From Mauremys mutica (lineage: Eukaryota; Chordata; Testudines; Geoemydidae), in assembly GCF_020497125.1 (NCBI RefSeq), contig NC_059080.1, positions 67,872,618-67,936,617 of the forward strand: a stretch of 64,000 bases of DNA, in the 5' to 3' direction. The translations under genes and the position numbers were made by a program. Below the pieces are notes generated by a model. It searched no databases. It saw only the letters and a program-made list of their open reading frames with translations, and was not told the origin of the DNA. Position 1 is the stretch's first letter, and each line of letters starts with the position of its first letter. Below are positions 63,938 to 64,000 of this stretch, piece after piece.

Positions 63938-64000
63938 TCTTGGCCCCTCCCTCCTTTAAAAAAGATTAAGGTAATATTATAGGCCTAGAGTTAGGATAAG

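Larger units (their letters stand above)
58103..64000 (-). other. Last intron of FARSB (partial)
   Basis: Continuous non-coding sequence upstream of the FARSB terminal exon. It holds a Harbinger-like MITE (58805-59081), a MIR fragment (about 61013-61145), a possible L2-like tail (about 62195-62280) and the coding-like relic at 63719-63937. No other FARSB exon was recognised, so the intron appears to be at least 5.9 kb. Confidence 0.6.

Overview
The window is vertebrate nuclear DNA, most likely from a turtle. This rests on two host genes with canonical vertebrate splice sites, CR1 LINE 3' ends, MIR-type SINEs, and many hAT and PIF/Harbinger-like non-autonomous transposons of kinds I associate with chelonian genomes. 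The species call is inference. Nothing bacterial or viral was recognised.

Genes. Exons 2-5 of SGPP2 (sphingosine-1-phosphate phosphatase 2) lie on the + strand at 2850-3008, 30613-30786, 35543-35632 and 45566-46108. They form one open frame of 321 codons plus a stop, and every intron is phase 0. Exon 1 (roughly the first 80 residues) lies left of the window. All three lipid-phosphatase catalytic motifs are present, so the gene looks intact. Convergent to it on the - strand is the last coding exon of FARSB (phenylalanyl-tRNA synthetase beta subunit), 57951-58102. The rest of FARSB is not found and probably lies beyond the right edge. The same two genes are convergent neighbours in human.

Layout. 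1-2849: end of SGPP2 intron 1. 3009-30612: a 27.6 kb intron holding most of the transposons, including a three-level nest at 15.5-16.6 kb and a 2.1 kb Harbinger-like element at 20.1-22.2 kb. 30787-35542: intron 3, with a 750 bp hAT element and a 1.5 kb relative of the 2.1 kb element. 35633-45565: intron 4, with one hAT element carrying a 40-bp tandem repeat and otherwise older repeats. 46109 to about 48.7 kb: probable SGPP2 3'UTR. About 48.7-57.8 kb: intergenic, with three hAT elements, one of them holding an unidentified insert. 58103-64000: FARSB intron, with a MITE and a small coding-like relic near the right edge.

No new gene system was found. The best leads concern transposon structure: perfect target-site duplications that order the insertions, a motif of about 37 bp repeated in both orientations in the Harbinger-like pair, and an unassigned coding-like stretch at 63719-63937. 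The long reading frames in GC-rich segments fall inside repeats and are not believed to be genes.
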